From the NCBI GenBank assembly GCA_011032825.1, contig JAADJZ010000027.1, positions 248,001-312,000 of the forward strand: 64,000 bases of DNA, read 5' to 3'. Positions 1-10,913 of this stretch are shown here, one piece after another. This stretch comes from Massariosphaeria phaeospora. Its lineage: Eukaryota > Ascomycota > Dothideomycetes > Pleosporales. Each line of letters opens with the position of its first letter. Position 1 is the first letter of the stretch. A model generated the notes under the pieces. The model was not told the DNA's origin. It saw only the letters and a list, made by a program, of their open reading frames with translations, and made no database searches. The position numbers were made by a program, and so were the translations under genes.

Positions 1-2690
1 CTGGCCTCAGGCCTCAGGAGCAGCGCTGGGCTGGGAGATATTGCCGACCTCAGAGTAGTCCATGGATCCATGGATGTCATTAGTGGTCCCGAGCGCCCGC
101 CTTGCCGACCCAATCAGCAGCCTGGCGCCCCGACGGCCCACCCAGCTGCTCGGATCCGTTGTCACCTCCCCGCCCCAATTTGCCCATTTGCTGCTGCTGC
201 TGCCACACCACGCTGCCCGCTGCCCGCTGCCCGCTGCACCCTCTCTCTGCCTCTCCCCTCTCCCACATGCACTCCAAGGCCCACACCGGCCACCTGATAC
301 ACCTCCCTGATTGCTCTCTCCCCCGAATCTCCCGCCGCCATCCGCATCCCTCATCCGGCTGTCCTCTTCGGGCGACCTGCGTCTGGCTGAGCACCAACGC
401 TGCTCTATATACGCGCCATGGCCTGCCCATGACTTCACCACCCCGTCCGCTCCATCGATGCTCGACCACTCCCCTGTCCATGTGTCCCGCGTCCATCGTG
501 CTGATTCCGCGTCGTGCGCCTCGCAGTTCCTGTGCTGCCAGCACCGTCGACCCAATACCATGGGCGCAGACAGCCTCGATCGGAACTGCAGACGCCATGG
601 TTGCACGAGGTCTCGGATGCATTCGCATCTTGGTTCGAATTATGGCCAGCATGCTACTATCGTGTTGCGCTCTCTATAAAACGGCCTGATTGCACCGTCT
701 CGTCGACGGCGCTCTTGTTCATTGCATCATCCTGGAATTGCAGATCAGCCTCGTTTAGCGGCGATAAATTCAACCTGCGACGATAGTCGGATCGACGTAT
801 GGCTGCCACGTGCCACGAGGTCTCTCGACGCAGGGGTTCTCTGAATCCAAGGTCTAGGATGGGTCAAATCACGTGATCGCACACTACGAATTGCTCACCA
901 TGGCAGGATTGGCGCAGCCGTACGAGGATTTGGGCCTGCTGGCATCCTGGACAGCCTCAGCCTCCTAGGAATACCTAAGCCTGGATTCAGAATCGGCATG
1001 GGGCCTGTGCATTCATCACTAGTTACCGGACGTCGCGACCCTTCGCCTGTCGTTCTGCTGCCCCTCATCAGCAGTGAGCACAGCATCGACAGTGGACATC
1101 GCATCGTCGCAGCTTCTTTGGGCTAGCGCCAGCTGAACTCGGAACCGCGATGATCCACCGCAATTTATTTTGTTTGTTCTACGCAATCAGCTTCCGGCTG
1201 GTGGGGTGAGGTTGTAACTACCTACTTGAGCGACTTGGGGCGGTGGCACTCGTTCCGTCTTCGTATTCATCTCCTGGCACGTCTTTCGAGCAAGTGACAT
1301 GACGCTAGGACGATCCATCCATCCTCTCAGCACGGCGTACCTCGTTCGGGGGCTGCGGGTGAGTGCCGTCCATCCTGGCTCACCGTTCAGTGGGCTCACT
1401 TCGGTAGACACTGATCTGGAATCTAGATACGGCGCAGCCTGCAAGCTGCACGCTGCAAGATCTACTGCAGACTTTCAATTCCGGAAGACGAACCGACTGA
1501 GAGGAAGCCATCTAAAATAACCGTCCCAATCGGTGGACCTGCAGTAGCTCTTGACCTTCTGCAGGGGACCGGTCACGAGGGCTGCCAAGCTGCATGCCAG
1601 AAGACACTAGTCTCCCTACTTGGGTGTGCCATCACAGAGACGACATGACGGCCAGCAGTGGAGTGGGGGAGTCTCGTTCGAGGCTTTGAGCTGCCTCGCT
1701 TTTCGAGCCCTGAGGCGCGTCCATGTCGGTGGCTTGCACGTCCTAGCACTGCTCGCGCGCTGTTGGCCAATCAGGAACGGCCGAGGCAGCCAACGAACAA
1801 CATGGTCAAACCGGTTACACAACGATGTGGCAAACCCGCGCCGCCTCACCAAGCTACGTATCAGTATCGCCCTTTCGCTGATCTACACTGCAAACAAATA
1901 CTGACACCGGCGGCTTCACGGCAACGTAATGCTGTCTGGAATAGGCTTCCCCGGGTTCTCCGTCGCTATGGTTTTAGATCCTCCACCCGGCAAGCGTCGT
2001 ACGCCGGCGGCTCGCACCCGACTCTATCCAGTTCTCAGCCCAGGCCACTCCAACAAAGCCACTTCCGACCATGAGTCGCGGTTTCGCCACCTAGTGTGCG
2101 ATAACGGATAACGTTAGTCTAGTCCTCCCTCCCCATCTCATACCAACCAACACCACGGCACCTACCGCGAGCTACGTTAGTACCAACAGCCCCGAGTCCC
2201 TGACCCGTTACTGCTGCCATCGCGTCCTCTTAGAGCCGGCGTCACGAGCTAGAATCCTTCTCAAATCTCCACCTCCATGGAAGTCGTTGCGCTACTCTAG
2301 TTAGTCGGCGCCACGCGCTCTGACAACCGCAAATGCCACATCGAGTGGAGCAGACGTTCGCGACCAAGACTCGTGATCATCGGTTCTTGTTCTCATCTCC
2401 GTCTAGCTATGCTGCATCCCACTAAGTGACCTCTAATACTATAACCATTGCTAACCACAGTCCCAGCACACGTTAGTATTCACGGGGGCAACCCAATATT
2501 CGCCCGCAAGACTTAAAGACTCTAGTGGGGATGGTTTTGCCAGCCCTACGCTAATGAGTACTTGTCCCGCCGAAAACAAACCTCTACCCGACCATCAAAA
2601 CGTGGCCAGCGCCAGGGCACATCCTTCGCGTACACCTAGAATGCACGTAGATTGCACGTAGAAGGTAGATCATCTCGTTGCTTTTGGTCT
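1..2690. other. Gene-free stretch, GC-balanced
   Basis: No reading frame here shows a recognisable domain, a fungal intron pattern joining conserved blocks, or a long unbroken frame. The frames between 1 and 700 are short, overlap on both strands and are low in complexity (runs rich in Pro, Ser, Arg and Ala), which is typical of chance frames in GC-rich DNA. A palindromic E-box-like site lies at 869-876. I see no RNA gene. Confidence 0.6.
869..876. promoter_or_regulatory. E-box-like palindrome TCACGTGA
   Basis: A perfect 8-bp palindrome with a CACGTG core, of the kind bound by bHLH proteins such as Cbf1- or Pho4-type factors. No gene start is recognised nearby, so its function is unknown and it may be chance. 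Confidence 0.25.
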
Positions 2691-4081
2691 ATGAAACTAC
2701 CCAGATTTCGCCCTCTAACCTCGCCGGGCTATGGGACCCGGCTTCCAGCATGAGAGGTAGGTGCACCAGTTTACACTCATGACAGTGCCGCTGACTACCA
2801 CCTACTAGTCTGCATATCGTGTAAGGTCCCAGTCTGTAACTTACTGTGGTACAACCAGTGTGCATGGCATGGCTGTGACAGGATTGCTGTCGATTCGGTG
2901 TAGTAAGGCAACGTGTTCGCCACTGAGCTTTCACTGTACCAAAGCAAACGGTGTAGCAGAATACCAAGACCGTTGTCCAAACGTCTAGACGTCTAGACGC
3001 TACGCCTCCGTGTACGCATGCTATGCAGCATTCACCACCGACTGGCTGAGCTTTTGAGGCGTGGGAACCCGCAGACGTTGAGCCCCAAGTTTCAGGTTCC
3101 AGGTGAGCATTTGCACCCTCATGACATTCTAGTTGACTAGCCACCCTAGTCACCCGTCAGTGACAGTCAGCTCTTGGCATGGTACCAGCCTCTGGATTGT
3201 GCGTCCGACTTAGCCCGTCTCTTGCTTCACTGTGCTATAATTGAACGCGTGGAGGCCATCTTACCCCTTCTCCCCCTGTATTCGCGTCTGTGAGCGTTTA
3301 TCAAACATTCGCACGGTTGTGATGGGATAGATGCTGACAGCCATCCGCCGAAGTGAAACTTCTCCAGACTTACTAGAAGTCGTGATCATCTGGTGATCGG
3401 CCGATCAGCCGCCTGTCACGTCTTCCGCCTACGTGCTTCCGTATGGTCGATCAGCGATTACTCAGATCTATTCATGGTGACCCTGACCAGAGTCTGACAT
3501 GTAGGGAACAGGTCCCGTTTCACCACTCACCCGCAAGGGGGACCCTCTTCGAGGTCAGAGTGTTGGCAGAGGGACTCCCTGGTGACAATGAACAACTGGT
3601 GAGACATGCCTTCGGTCGAACTTCCCCTCCTGTTTGGATGGCCATGGATCCAGTTGTTGCTCGGACAGTCCGTCGTAAAGTTGTCAAATGGCTGCATTGC
3701 CCTAATTGGACTAGACTCTACTCTTTCGTCGACAGTCAGTCCCCTCATTTGGATCGACGCGTGGCTCACATTCTTCAGGGGAGATGGGACGAGCACTATC
3801 CAACCCTCGGCAGCATGTGCAACATCATCTATGTAATTGACCGAGTCCAAAGCTGTGTTGCACTCGAACTGACCCTTGGTAGCATGGTCTTCAATCAACG
3901 ACCGCTACGATTTATGATGTTCATTGCTCTCTTTACACTATTCGAGGCATCGGCGATTCGAGGCCAGACGATACGACATACCATCTTCGTTCCAGTCGCG
4001 GATAACATGCTTAGGCGCCTCTCGATGCTGCCTCTCATTGCTCAACTCGAGCCCCCCCCCCCCCCCCCCCCCCTGGTGTAA
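2691..4081. other. Gene-free stretch with one doubtful 212-codon frame
   Basis: The only long frame is 3443-4081 (+), 212 codons. It has no recognised domain, ends by reading through a homopolymer C tract as polyproline, and is overlapped by other open frames. I do not call it a gene. The rest holds short inverted stretches (for example repeated GTCTAGAC near 2985-3000) and nothing I can name. Confidence 0.5.
4052..4073 (+). repeat. Poly-C homopolymer, 22 bases
   Basis: An uninterrupted run of 22 C residues, preceded by CTCGAG and followed by TGGTG. Homopolymers of this length are prone to length error in both replication and sequencing. Confidence 0.95.
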
Positions 4082-6300
4082 TCCATTCCCGCTGCGCACC
4101 TAGGTAACTTTAACCTACCTTCGTACCCTCTTACCTCCATCTACCTAGTGCTAGAAACTCTAATACTGTCAAGAGGATTGCCGAAGTCTAGCTTTATCAG
4201 CAAGGAATTCTGTTAAGGTGGTAGGCGCAGAAGACGAGGTACGCAGTGCAAGTGCAAGTAATAACGGTAGCATCGCCAAACAAACCACTATATGCAAAAT
4301 CTTTAGATTCTATAGTGTCATTCTGATCTCTTACTTGATACAAGGCTTCCGCTTACCTTATCAAATAATCGAGACTACTACGGACACCTCGTAGAAAATA
4401 TACATGTTTTATAGTATCGTATCGAATTGACTGTGTTGGATAGGGAAGCACACGCTGAGATCGTACTACCGAAGAGACAAGACATATATCTAATTTATCT
4501 AGTACAGGTGAAGCTGGTAAGCCTTTTGTGCCTCTCTTGCTTGGATAAAAGCTCAGAGCTGCCAGCGTTGCTACTACAATACTATTACTATTTCCTTGCT
4601 TTACTATTCTATCTTTCTATATATATATTCCTAGTACTAACATAGCCTACAACGTCTGATAAGTCCGCTCTATTTCCTTTCTTCTCTTATTAATTAAGGG
4701 ATTTCCGTTTCGCGGGCAAGACGGATTATTCTATTCGTACATAGACCTGTCTGTCGTATCTATTAAAGTAGGCAAGGCCTTTACCAATTAGTTTTAACTA
4801 GTAGTAGATGAATAACGTTTTTACTTTGCTTCTAACCTTTTTACCTTTTGAGGCCGCTTGACTAAGGCGCTTCTAATTAGGTAGTCCCGCAGTCCCCTAG
4901 TCTCGCAATTAAGCAGTCCCGCGTCTTGAAGCAAGAAAAGTGTTTGTTGATTTGTACCTTGCCCTACGTACTACTACACAGCTTAGCTCTGCTCCGCTTC
5001 GCTCGTGCGTGTTTTCATGCAGAGAAAATGTTTATTCCAAACGTATACTAATTTATTCTATGAATAACAACTCCAAACTCTAAGATACGTAAACAATTTT
5101 GCTATTATTAGAAATATTACCTTCGCTATTATATTGAATATATATTGTCTTGTTTTCTATATAGCATGCAGAGTAGTATATATCCTGTACTAGGAGTATT
5201 TCGCACAATATATTAAGGGAATAACGTCTATAGAGTTGCACACGTTTCAATCGCTTACTATGTATGTTACTTAAAAGAACGCATGCATTCGCTAACATCT
5301 AGAGATAGTGTGTGTTTAATTTAGAATTTAGGATAAGAAAGAAGTATTGCTTATGAATAGGTTGTGTACACTACGCTATATACTAAGAGTATAGAGAAGA
5401 AGAGAAGAGAAGAGAGCATAGCAACTTAGAACAACAACAACATATCAAAAAAACACTTCAATAGCCACAATGTAGCATAAACAACAAAAGCATACAGGAA
5501 ATTGTCGCATTACTCCTATGATCAACATGTGTTTGACTTGCTAACAATTAAATAACCAAGTATAGTCTCTATGCTTTAACACTTCTTTGCTACCAGGCTC
5601 TAGAGACAGGTGCTGTTTTTGTATCACCTCTTCTCTCAAGCAGGAACAAAAGTACTTGGTGCGATGCGTTACAAGACTCTCTTACAACAAGTGTATTCAT
5701 TTATAAGAAAGGGCAATTGTTACATAGATACATCAAGCCCTGCGTCGTTCATTTTAACTACTCTATCTACTAGGAGGAAGGTAGTCTAACAATAGTCTTC
5801 ACAGTCAACCTACGATAATATCGCTACCGCTATCTCTTGCTCCAAGCGACTGATGCGGAGATATGTGGAGAGGGACACTCGATACCCTTTGTGTCACCGT
5901 CCCCACCTATTGCCCATTATCGCAACACACTCAAGTGAAAGTAGAAAAGAAAAGCCAAAAGTCGTCACCCTCGTCGTACTACCACAATAAAAACCAACCG
6001 CTATACTACTTTTGAGCAATAGTTGATCTACTGCAATAACGAGGTCCAAAATGTAGTAGCTCCAGGGGTAATCGTAAGTGCCACTTGCAAAGGGAGGAAA
6101 CCCTTGGCAAAGACCGTGATCGTGTTTGGGTATTGGGGGTATCGGCTGATTCGAGAGCAAGGAAATGCTGCGTGATGAAGACCTTTCGCAGCAAACACAA
6201 ACCCAATCAAGCTATCAGCATTATGCCGAAGCGCTGGTTTGCGGTAGCGATAGCATCTAAGGACCGGTATATCTATCGAATCTAGTGACAAGAATCAGCC
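4082..6300. other. AT/TpA-rich gene-free island
   Basis: Base composition changes sharply here. There are many TA, ATA and TATA runs, stop codons in all frames, and purine-rich and TA-rich simple stretches (for example around 4615-4625 and 5390-5420). No coding frame over about 90 codons is present. The look is that of old, mutation-degraded repeat DNA, as RIP leaves in Pezizomycotina. I could not find terminal repeats or a readable transposase. The right part may include the 3' untranslated region of the neighbouring TUP1 gene. Confidence 0.5.
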
Positions 6301-6668
6301 AAGAGCACTAGGAATGGGGCGAGTATGAAACAGATATAACGAGCATGACGAAGAGAGACTGCGGTAGCTGATAGTGGTAGAGGAGCGAGAGCGAGAGCCG
6401 GAAAACAGCACCATCCCTGGTGTGCATCCCCTGCTGGGATCAATCATCCATGAATGGTCCGCGCCCACGGCGGCAGAGCGTCTCGGGTGTGTGGGGGGGA
6501 CCGGCTGACCGAGTGGGGGTGTTGCTCATCGGACGATGACCCGTGGACCACGTAACAGACTCTCGCAATAACTCCCGATAGTCACAGGGGTGCCGTTCCC
6601 TCGGCCAGAATCATGATACTCAAGCGGGGGTGGGGAAGTTGGTAGGGAATCGAAAACGGAATGTGCAC

Positions 6669-9058
6669 TCACCTCCAAATCCTAGCACGCATATCGCCGC
6701 TGCCCGTTGCAAAGTAGCCTGCGGTCGGGCTGGGTGCGACCGAGATAACTGTACCAAGTCAGCTTACCATCCTATTGTCAACTCCTGCGATTTTGTGCCA
6801 GTCCGTGCATGACTCGGGATAGCCCAGGATATTGCCATTGCGTTTTGACATACCAGAGTTCTTGTGGCCTTGCAACATGAGTTGCGCAACACCAGTGTGG
6901 GGATCCCAGAACTGAACGCCGCGATCTTTGGATCCACTCAGGACCCAGTCACCGTGGGGTGTCAGAGCAACACTCAAAACAAAGTCCTACGGGGCATCTT
7001 GGTCAGTGTCAACTCTTGCATGGAACTTTGGGATATGCTACCTTGTGACCTTCGAAAGTGCGGATGCACTTGCCACTGGGAGCAGCACCTGGGATTAGAC
7101 GGGATGGAGTCGTCAATTCCCACATCTTGATAGTCTTGTCAAGACTGCCGCTGACCAGCTTATCTCCAGACGGAGCGAACGCGACAGAGTAGACGCTATC
7201 TTTGTGTCCTTGTTCGCCTTCTAGACGCACAACGAGCGCTCCCGAGACCGCGTCCCACACACGAACGCTCTTGTCAAGCGATCCGGCGGCAACAAAACGG
7301 TTGTCCGGGGAGATGGCCACTGTTGTAACACCGTCTTCGATGGAGAGGTGAAGAACCTGTTGATTCGTCTCGAGGTCCCAAAGACGAACACTACGATCAC
7401 CGCTACCGGAAGCAATGATGCGGCCGTTTCGGGCAAAGTCCAAAGAGTAGATGTCTTGCTCGTGGCCCGTGAATTGGTTCTTGATTGTGCGAGACGCGAT
7501 ATCCCAGACCTATAGCTGTTAGCCTTGACCATCAACAGAGTATCTTGTGCAAACTCACTCTGATGACCTTGTCTTCAGCACCAGTGGCCAAGTATGCGCC
7601 ATTGGGACTGAAGCAGACACTCCGAATGTAGAGGTCACCGTCCTCAGGGAGCGATCCATCTTGCAAATGTGCGACCGGGTTACCGCTCTCAACGTCGAAG
7701 ATTTGCGCCGAGCGATTGCAGCCGGTGGCGACATATCTCCCGTCGAGACTGAATCGAACACAGCATACCACACTCTGGTGAGGAAGGTTGTGGATGAGAT
7801 CGACGTCGAGAACGCGCCTCGCCCGTGGGTTGAAGACTGCAAACCAATCACTGCCCTCTTTCTTCAGATTATCTGGTAGTTGCTCCACATCGAGGTCTGC
7901 TAGAATGTTACTTTGGGCCAACGGGACCTGATTCGTAGGGATCAGCGAGTTTTGTTGTTGGTGGTGAGGAGGGGGGGTGGGGCGAGGGACCTGAGGAGAA
8001 CCAGCGTAAGGAGCTGTGTTGTTCTGTTGGGGAGTTGCAGGCCCAGGAGGGCCGCGAGGAGGACCCGGTCGTTTTCCGCCAGGGGAGGCCGTCGGCTGCG
8101 GCGGCTGACCATAGCCTAGTAGACCGTTAGCTACTATGCGCACCGAGTTAGAGACAACGACTGGTGATGGGATGCCAATAGTGCTCTGGTCTCTTCCATC
8201 ACGGATAAAAGGGCTTGGTGCTCACCGTTGATAGAGGGACCTGCTTGGTAGCCACCAAAATGTTGGGGAGGCCCAGGTGGGGGGTTTAGCCCAGGTGGTC
8301 CTTGTGGTCCCATGTGTGGCGGCAGAGCCTGAGGTTGTTGGGGCTCCTGAGGGGGAGGAGCTAGTCCTGGGCCACCCTGAGAGGCGCTTCCGGCCATGAT
8401 ACCACCAAACAAGTTGCTAGGGCCATGGCCGATTGAGGGGGGCGGGGGTTGAGAGGGGCCGTGATGCTGGGAGTTCTGGCTGGGCCCACCGCGGGCCTCG
8501 AGCTCACGTTGCAAGCGCGCGATATCGTCTTCGTACCTATGTGAGGGGTCAGCTTTTGTGCTTGGAGGGGTGCAGTCGGAACGAAATTGTGCTGTGCCAC
8601 ATGGACATATCGCGCCCGCAAGTAGGAATCGGCTTCGCGGTAACGCATAGTGAGCGAAGTGTGAACTCACTTGGCCTTGATTTGGATGTGTTGCTGCTCC
8701 AAAGCAAACACCTTGCTGCGAATCATCTCAATCTCGTTGATGTGCCGAGTGACTACAACCGAAACAGTCAGCACTGACGTCGCAAGCAATGTAGGGTAGC
8801 GGCCATTTGGTGCCTGGTAAGAGGGAAATCTCCCCAGCTATCAGAGCCTCAACATGGTGCTTTGAGACTGTGCGCGCCGGGATACAAGCATCTGCCTTGG
8901 CCAGTCTGAAGCCACTTACTCTGAGTCTCGTACTCGACGCTACGCGAACTCTCGTTTTCAAACTCTCCGCGCACATTTTCAAGCAGCTCGATCAGGCGTT
9001 GCGAGGCCGTGCCATGAGGTTGCCCGACTCGCTGAGGAGGGGGGTAGGGGTGGTTCAT
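6669..9058 (-). CDS. TUP1: Tup1/RcoA WD40 transcriptional corepressor
   Basis: Global corepressor that is recruited with Ssn6/Cyc8 by DNA-binding repressors and acts in the nucleus. Seven exons: 9058-8920, 8752-8671, 8536-8226, 8115-7559, 7509-7042, 6986-6854, 6748-6669. They join in frame to 589 residues. The N-terminus (residues about 15-95, [18 protein letters not shown] through the [12 protein letters not shown] segment) is the Tup1 tetramerisation coiled coil. A Pro/Gln-rich linker follows, then seven WD40 repeats with repeated GS-D-S-VR-WD signatures, ending in SGDMRARIW. The start is the first ATG before the coiled coil. The last codons are less certain: the apparent stop TGA overlaps a near-perfect donor (AG/GTGAGT), so a further small exon may replace the terminal Arg-stop. 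Family identity is certain; only the 3' end is in doubt. Confidence 0.93.
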
Positions 9059-10740
9059 GACAGCGGTTTGAGGCCGGCTGGTGAAATTTGCCAGGATTGC
9101 GGTGGCTTGTGGGTTGGGCGGCGTAGGGAACCGACAGCAGCAGGTATGCCGATGCGGGATGCGACGAGGGGCTGGCGCGCTCTACAGCTGCGAATGGTGA
9201 AGGACGAGGCTGAAGAGTCGCGCAATACCACAGCGGGTCAGGGCTGGCCAGAGAGCGGCTGTCGTCGGGGAGCCGGCCCAGGCAAGACGCGACGGGACGG
9301 GGGAGGAGGCGAGGATGTTGGGGACTCAGAACTAGGAGCGATGGTGGAGGGGACGGGTGTGGCAGAGAGAGAAGAAAGTGCGATGGGTGGACGGGCCCTC
9401 CGATGAAGATGGGTGGTCGGTGAGTGGTCCAAGCGGATGGCCCGCCCCAGGGCCCAGGTGGCGCCCTGCCGAATAGGTAGACCTGGCTGCGCGCTAGCTA
9501 GACGGCATTGGGACGGAACGGAGCAAACAACACGACAAAACACCATGGTTCACCTTCTACAGAAACGCTGGACACGACAGCACCAAGATGGGCCGCCGAT
9601 TCTGCCACACTGTACGCTCTGCTCTGCCTGCATTGGCAGCAGGGATACGGGCAACATGCAGAGATGCGTTTGCAAAGCCCCATGGGTCTTGTCTACTAGG
9701 TAGTGTGCTAGTGTGCTTCAGATAGACTTAGTTGAGGGCATCTACAAGTATGCCCAAGCGGGGATGGGCAACGATTCCTGTCATGGGACGTGGGGCGGGC
9801 GCAATACAAGGTTTTGGGCCAGAGTCTGCTAGGTGTTGCGAATCAAGGTCGACGACGCCGTGTCCGCATCGCCACGCACAGGAGGTACAAGGGCGCCGAG
9901 TACAGAGGCCGGCATCTTGTGTGAAGGCTGGCGGTACAGAGGCACAACGGCTGGCATCATCCTGCTGGGGGTCGGACGGCAGTGTACGAATCTGGCCATG
10001 CTAGCCTTGGGCAAGTGCAGTGGTGGGTGGTGCCGTGCGTACCTGGGTACGCAGTAGGGTATAGGTAGACCACAGCCCCCGCCATGGTAGTATTGACACG
10101 TCCGCATCGAAGAAGATTGAACCTCCTTCGGGCCTTCCATCTGGAGTCCGTCGGTCAGCGAAGCAGGCGTGGTTTGTCCGTTGTTTGTCGGCGTTCAGCT
10201 GGGGCCGGGTTTAATCGCCGCGGCGTGGCGGCGGGTAGCGTTAGCGCCCTCGCCTATTGATGAGCCGGTCCGAGCGCTAAAGCTCCCACCTGCACTCCCC
10301 ACTCCCCGCAGCTTCTTTGTACCTCAAGGACCTCACACCCGCATCCGCCCATCTCCTGCCGTGCAGCTGTCACTTGAGACACGGTGGCCTATACATCTGC
10401 ATATGTCGCTGGACATCGTCTCCACTATCGCCGCCTCTCCGGCCCCTCGTTACGAGCCGCCGTCTGCTTGGGGAGGTCTGACGATGTTCGCCACCACCTG
10501 CAGGTGCCCAGGTGCGCTAGGTGGAGTGGATGGACACCCACGCAACACGTGATCGAGCGCAACCCGCGCATCTGCCCGCACCTAGGCTTTTCCGTGCCCT
10601 AGCCGCTGAGTCTTGGGTGGCTGTCATCTCCCCATCATGACGCACATGCCGCAAAAAATGCCATTGTCGTGTCCCTAATTCACTGCGGTGTCCCGCGTGC
10701 CCGGAGATGCTGCTGTGGGGTGACAATCAGTACCAACGGC

Positions 10741-10748
10741 ATAAAAGG
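10741..10748 (+). promoter_or_regulatory. TATA-like element upstream of trehalose synthase
   Basis: ATAAAAGG, 173 bp before the proposed start codon. Position and sequence fit a core promoter for the gene to the right. This is inference from sequence only. Confidence 0.4.
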
Positions 10749-10863
10749 CTTGCCCCATCCTCCGTCTTCTATTTCTCCAACGCTGGGAATCCCGCCATTC
10801 TTTTATCTTCTACTGTAGTGTCCAACTACCATTGTAACTCCTCACCTGCATTGAACTGATAAC

Positions 10864-10873
10864 GTGACGTCAC
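10864..10873. promoter_or_regulatory. CRE/ATF palindrome GTGACGTCAC
   Basis: Perfect palindrome containing the TGACGTCA consensus bound by ATF/CREB-type bZIP factors (Atf1/AtfA in fungal stress signalling). It lies 41 bp before the ATG at 10914 and downstream of the TATA-like element, so probably within or close to the transcribed leader. A stress link would fit the trehalose gene; this is inferred. Confidence 0.45.
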
Positions 10874-10913
10874 TCTTACCTCTGTCACCCACGCTCGGAA
10901 GGTGCTCTCCAGC

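Larger units (their letters stand above)
9059..10913. other. Divergent intergenic region TUP1 / trehalose synthase
   Basis: About 1.85 kb between two divergently transcribed genes; presumably holds both promoters and leaders. Frames here are short and GC-driven. Recognisable sites are a CACGTG at 10546-10551, a TATA-like ATAAAAGG at 10741-10748 and a CRE-type palindrome at 10864-10873. No further gene is seen. Confidence 0.6.

Noticed and set aside
7..689. Several long overlapping frames on both strands at the left edge
   Set aside because: Low-complexity Pro/Ser/Arg/Ala composition and mutual overlap are what GC-rich non-coding DNA gives by chance.
3443..4081. 212-codon plus-strand frame ending in a proline run
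   Set aside because: No domain, no conserved block, ends in a homopolymer C tract, lies in a gene-free region and is overlapped by other frames; most likely chance.
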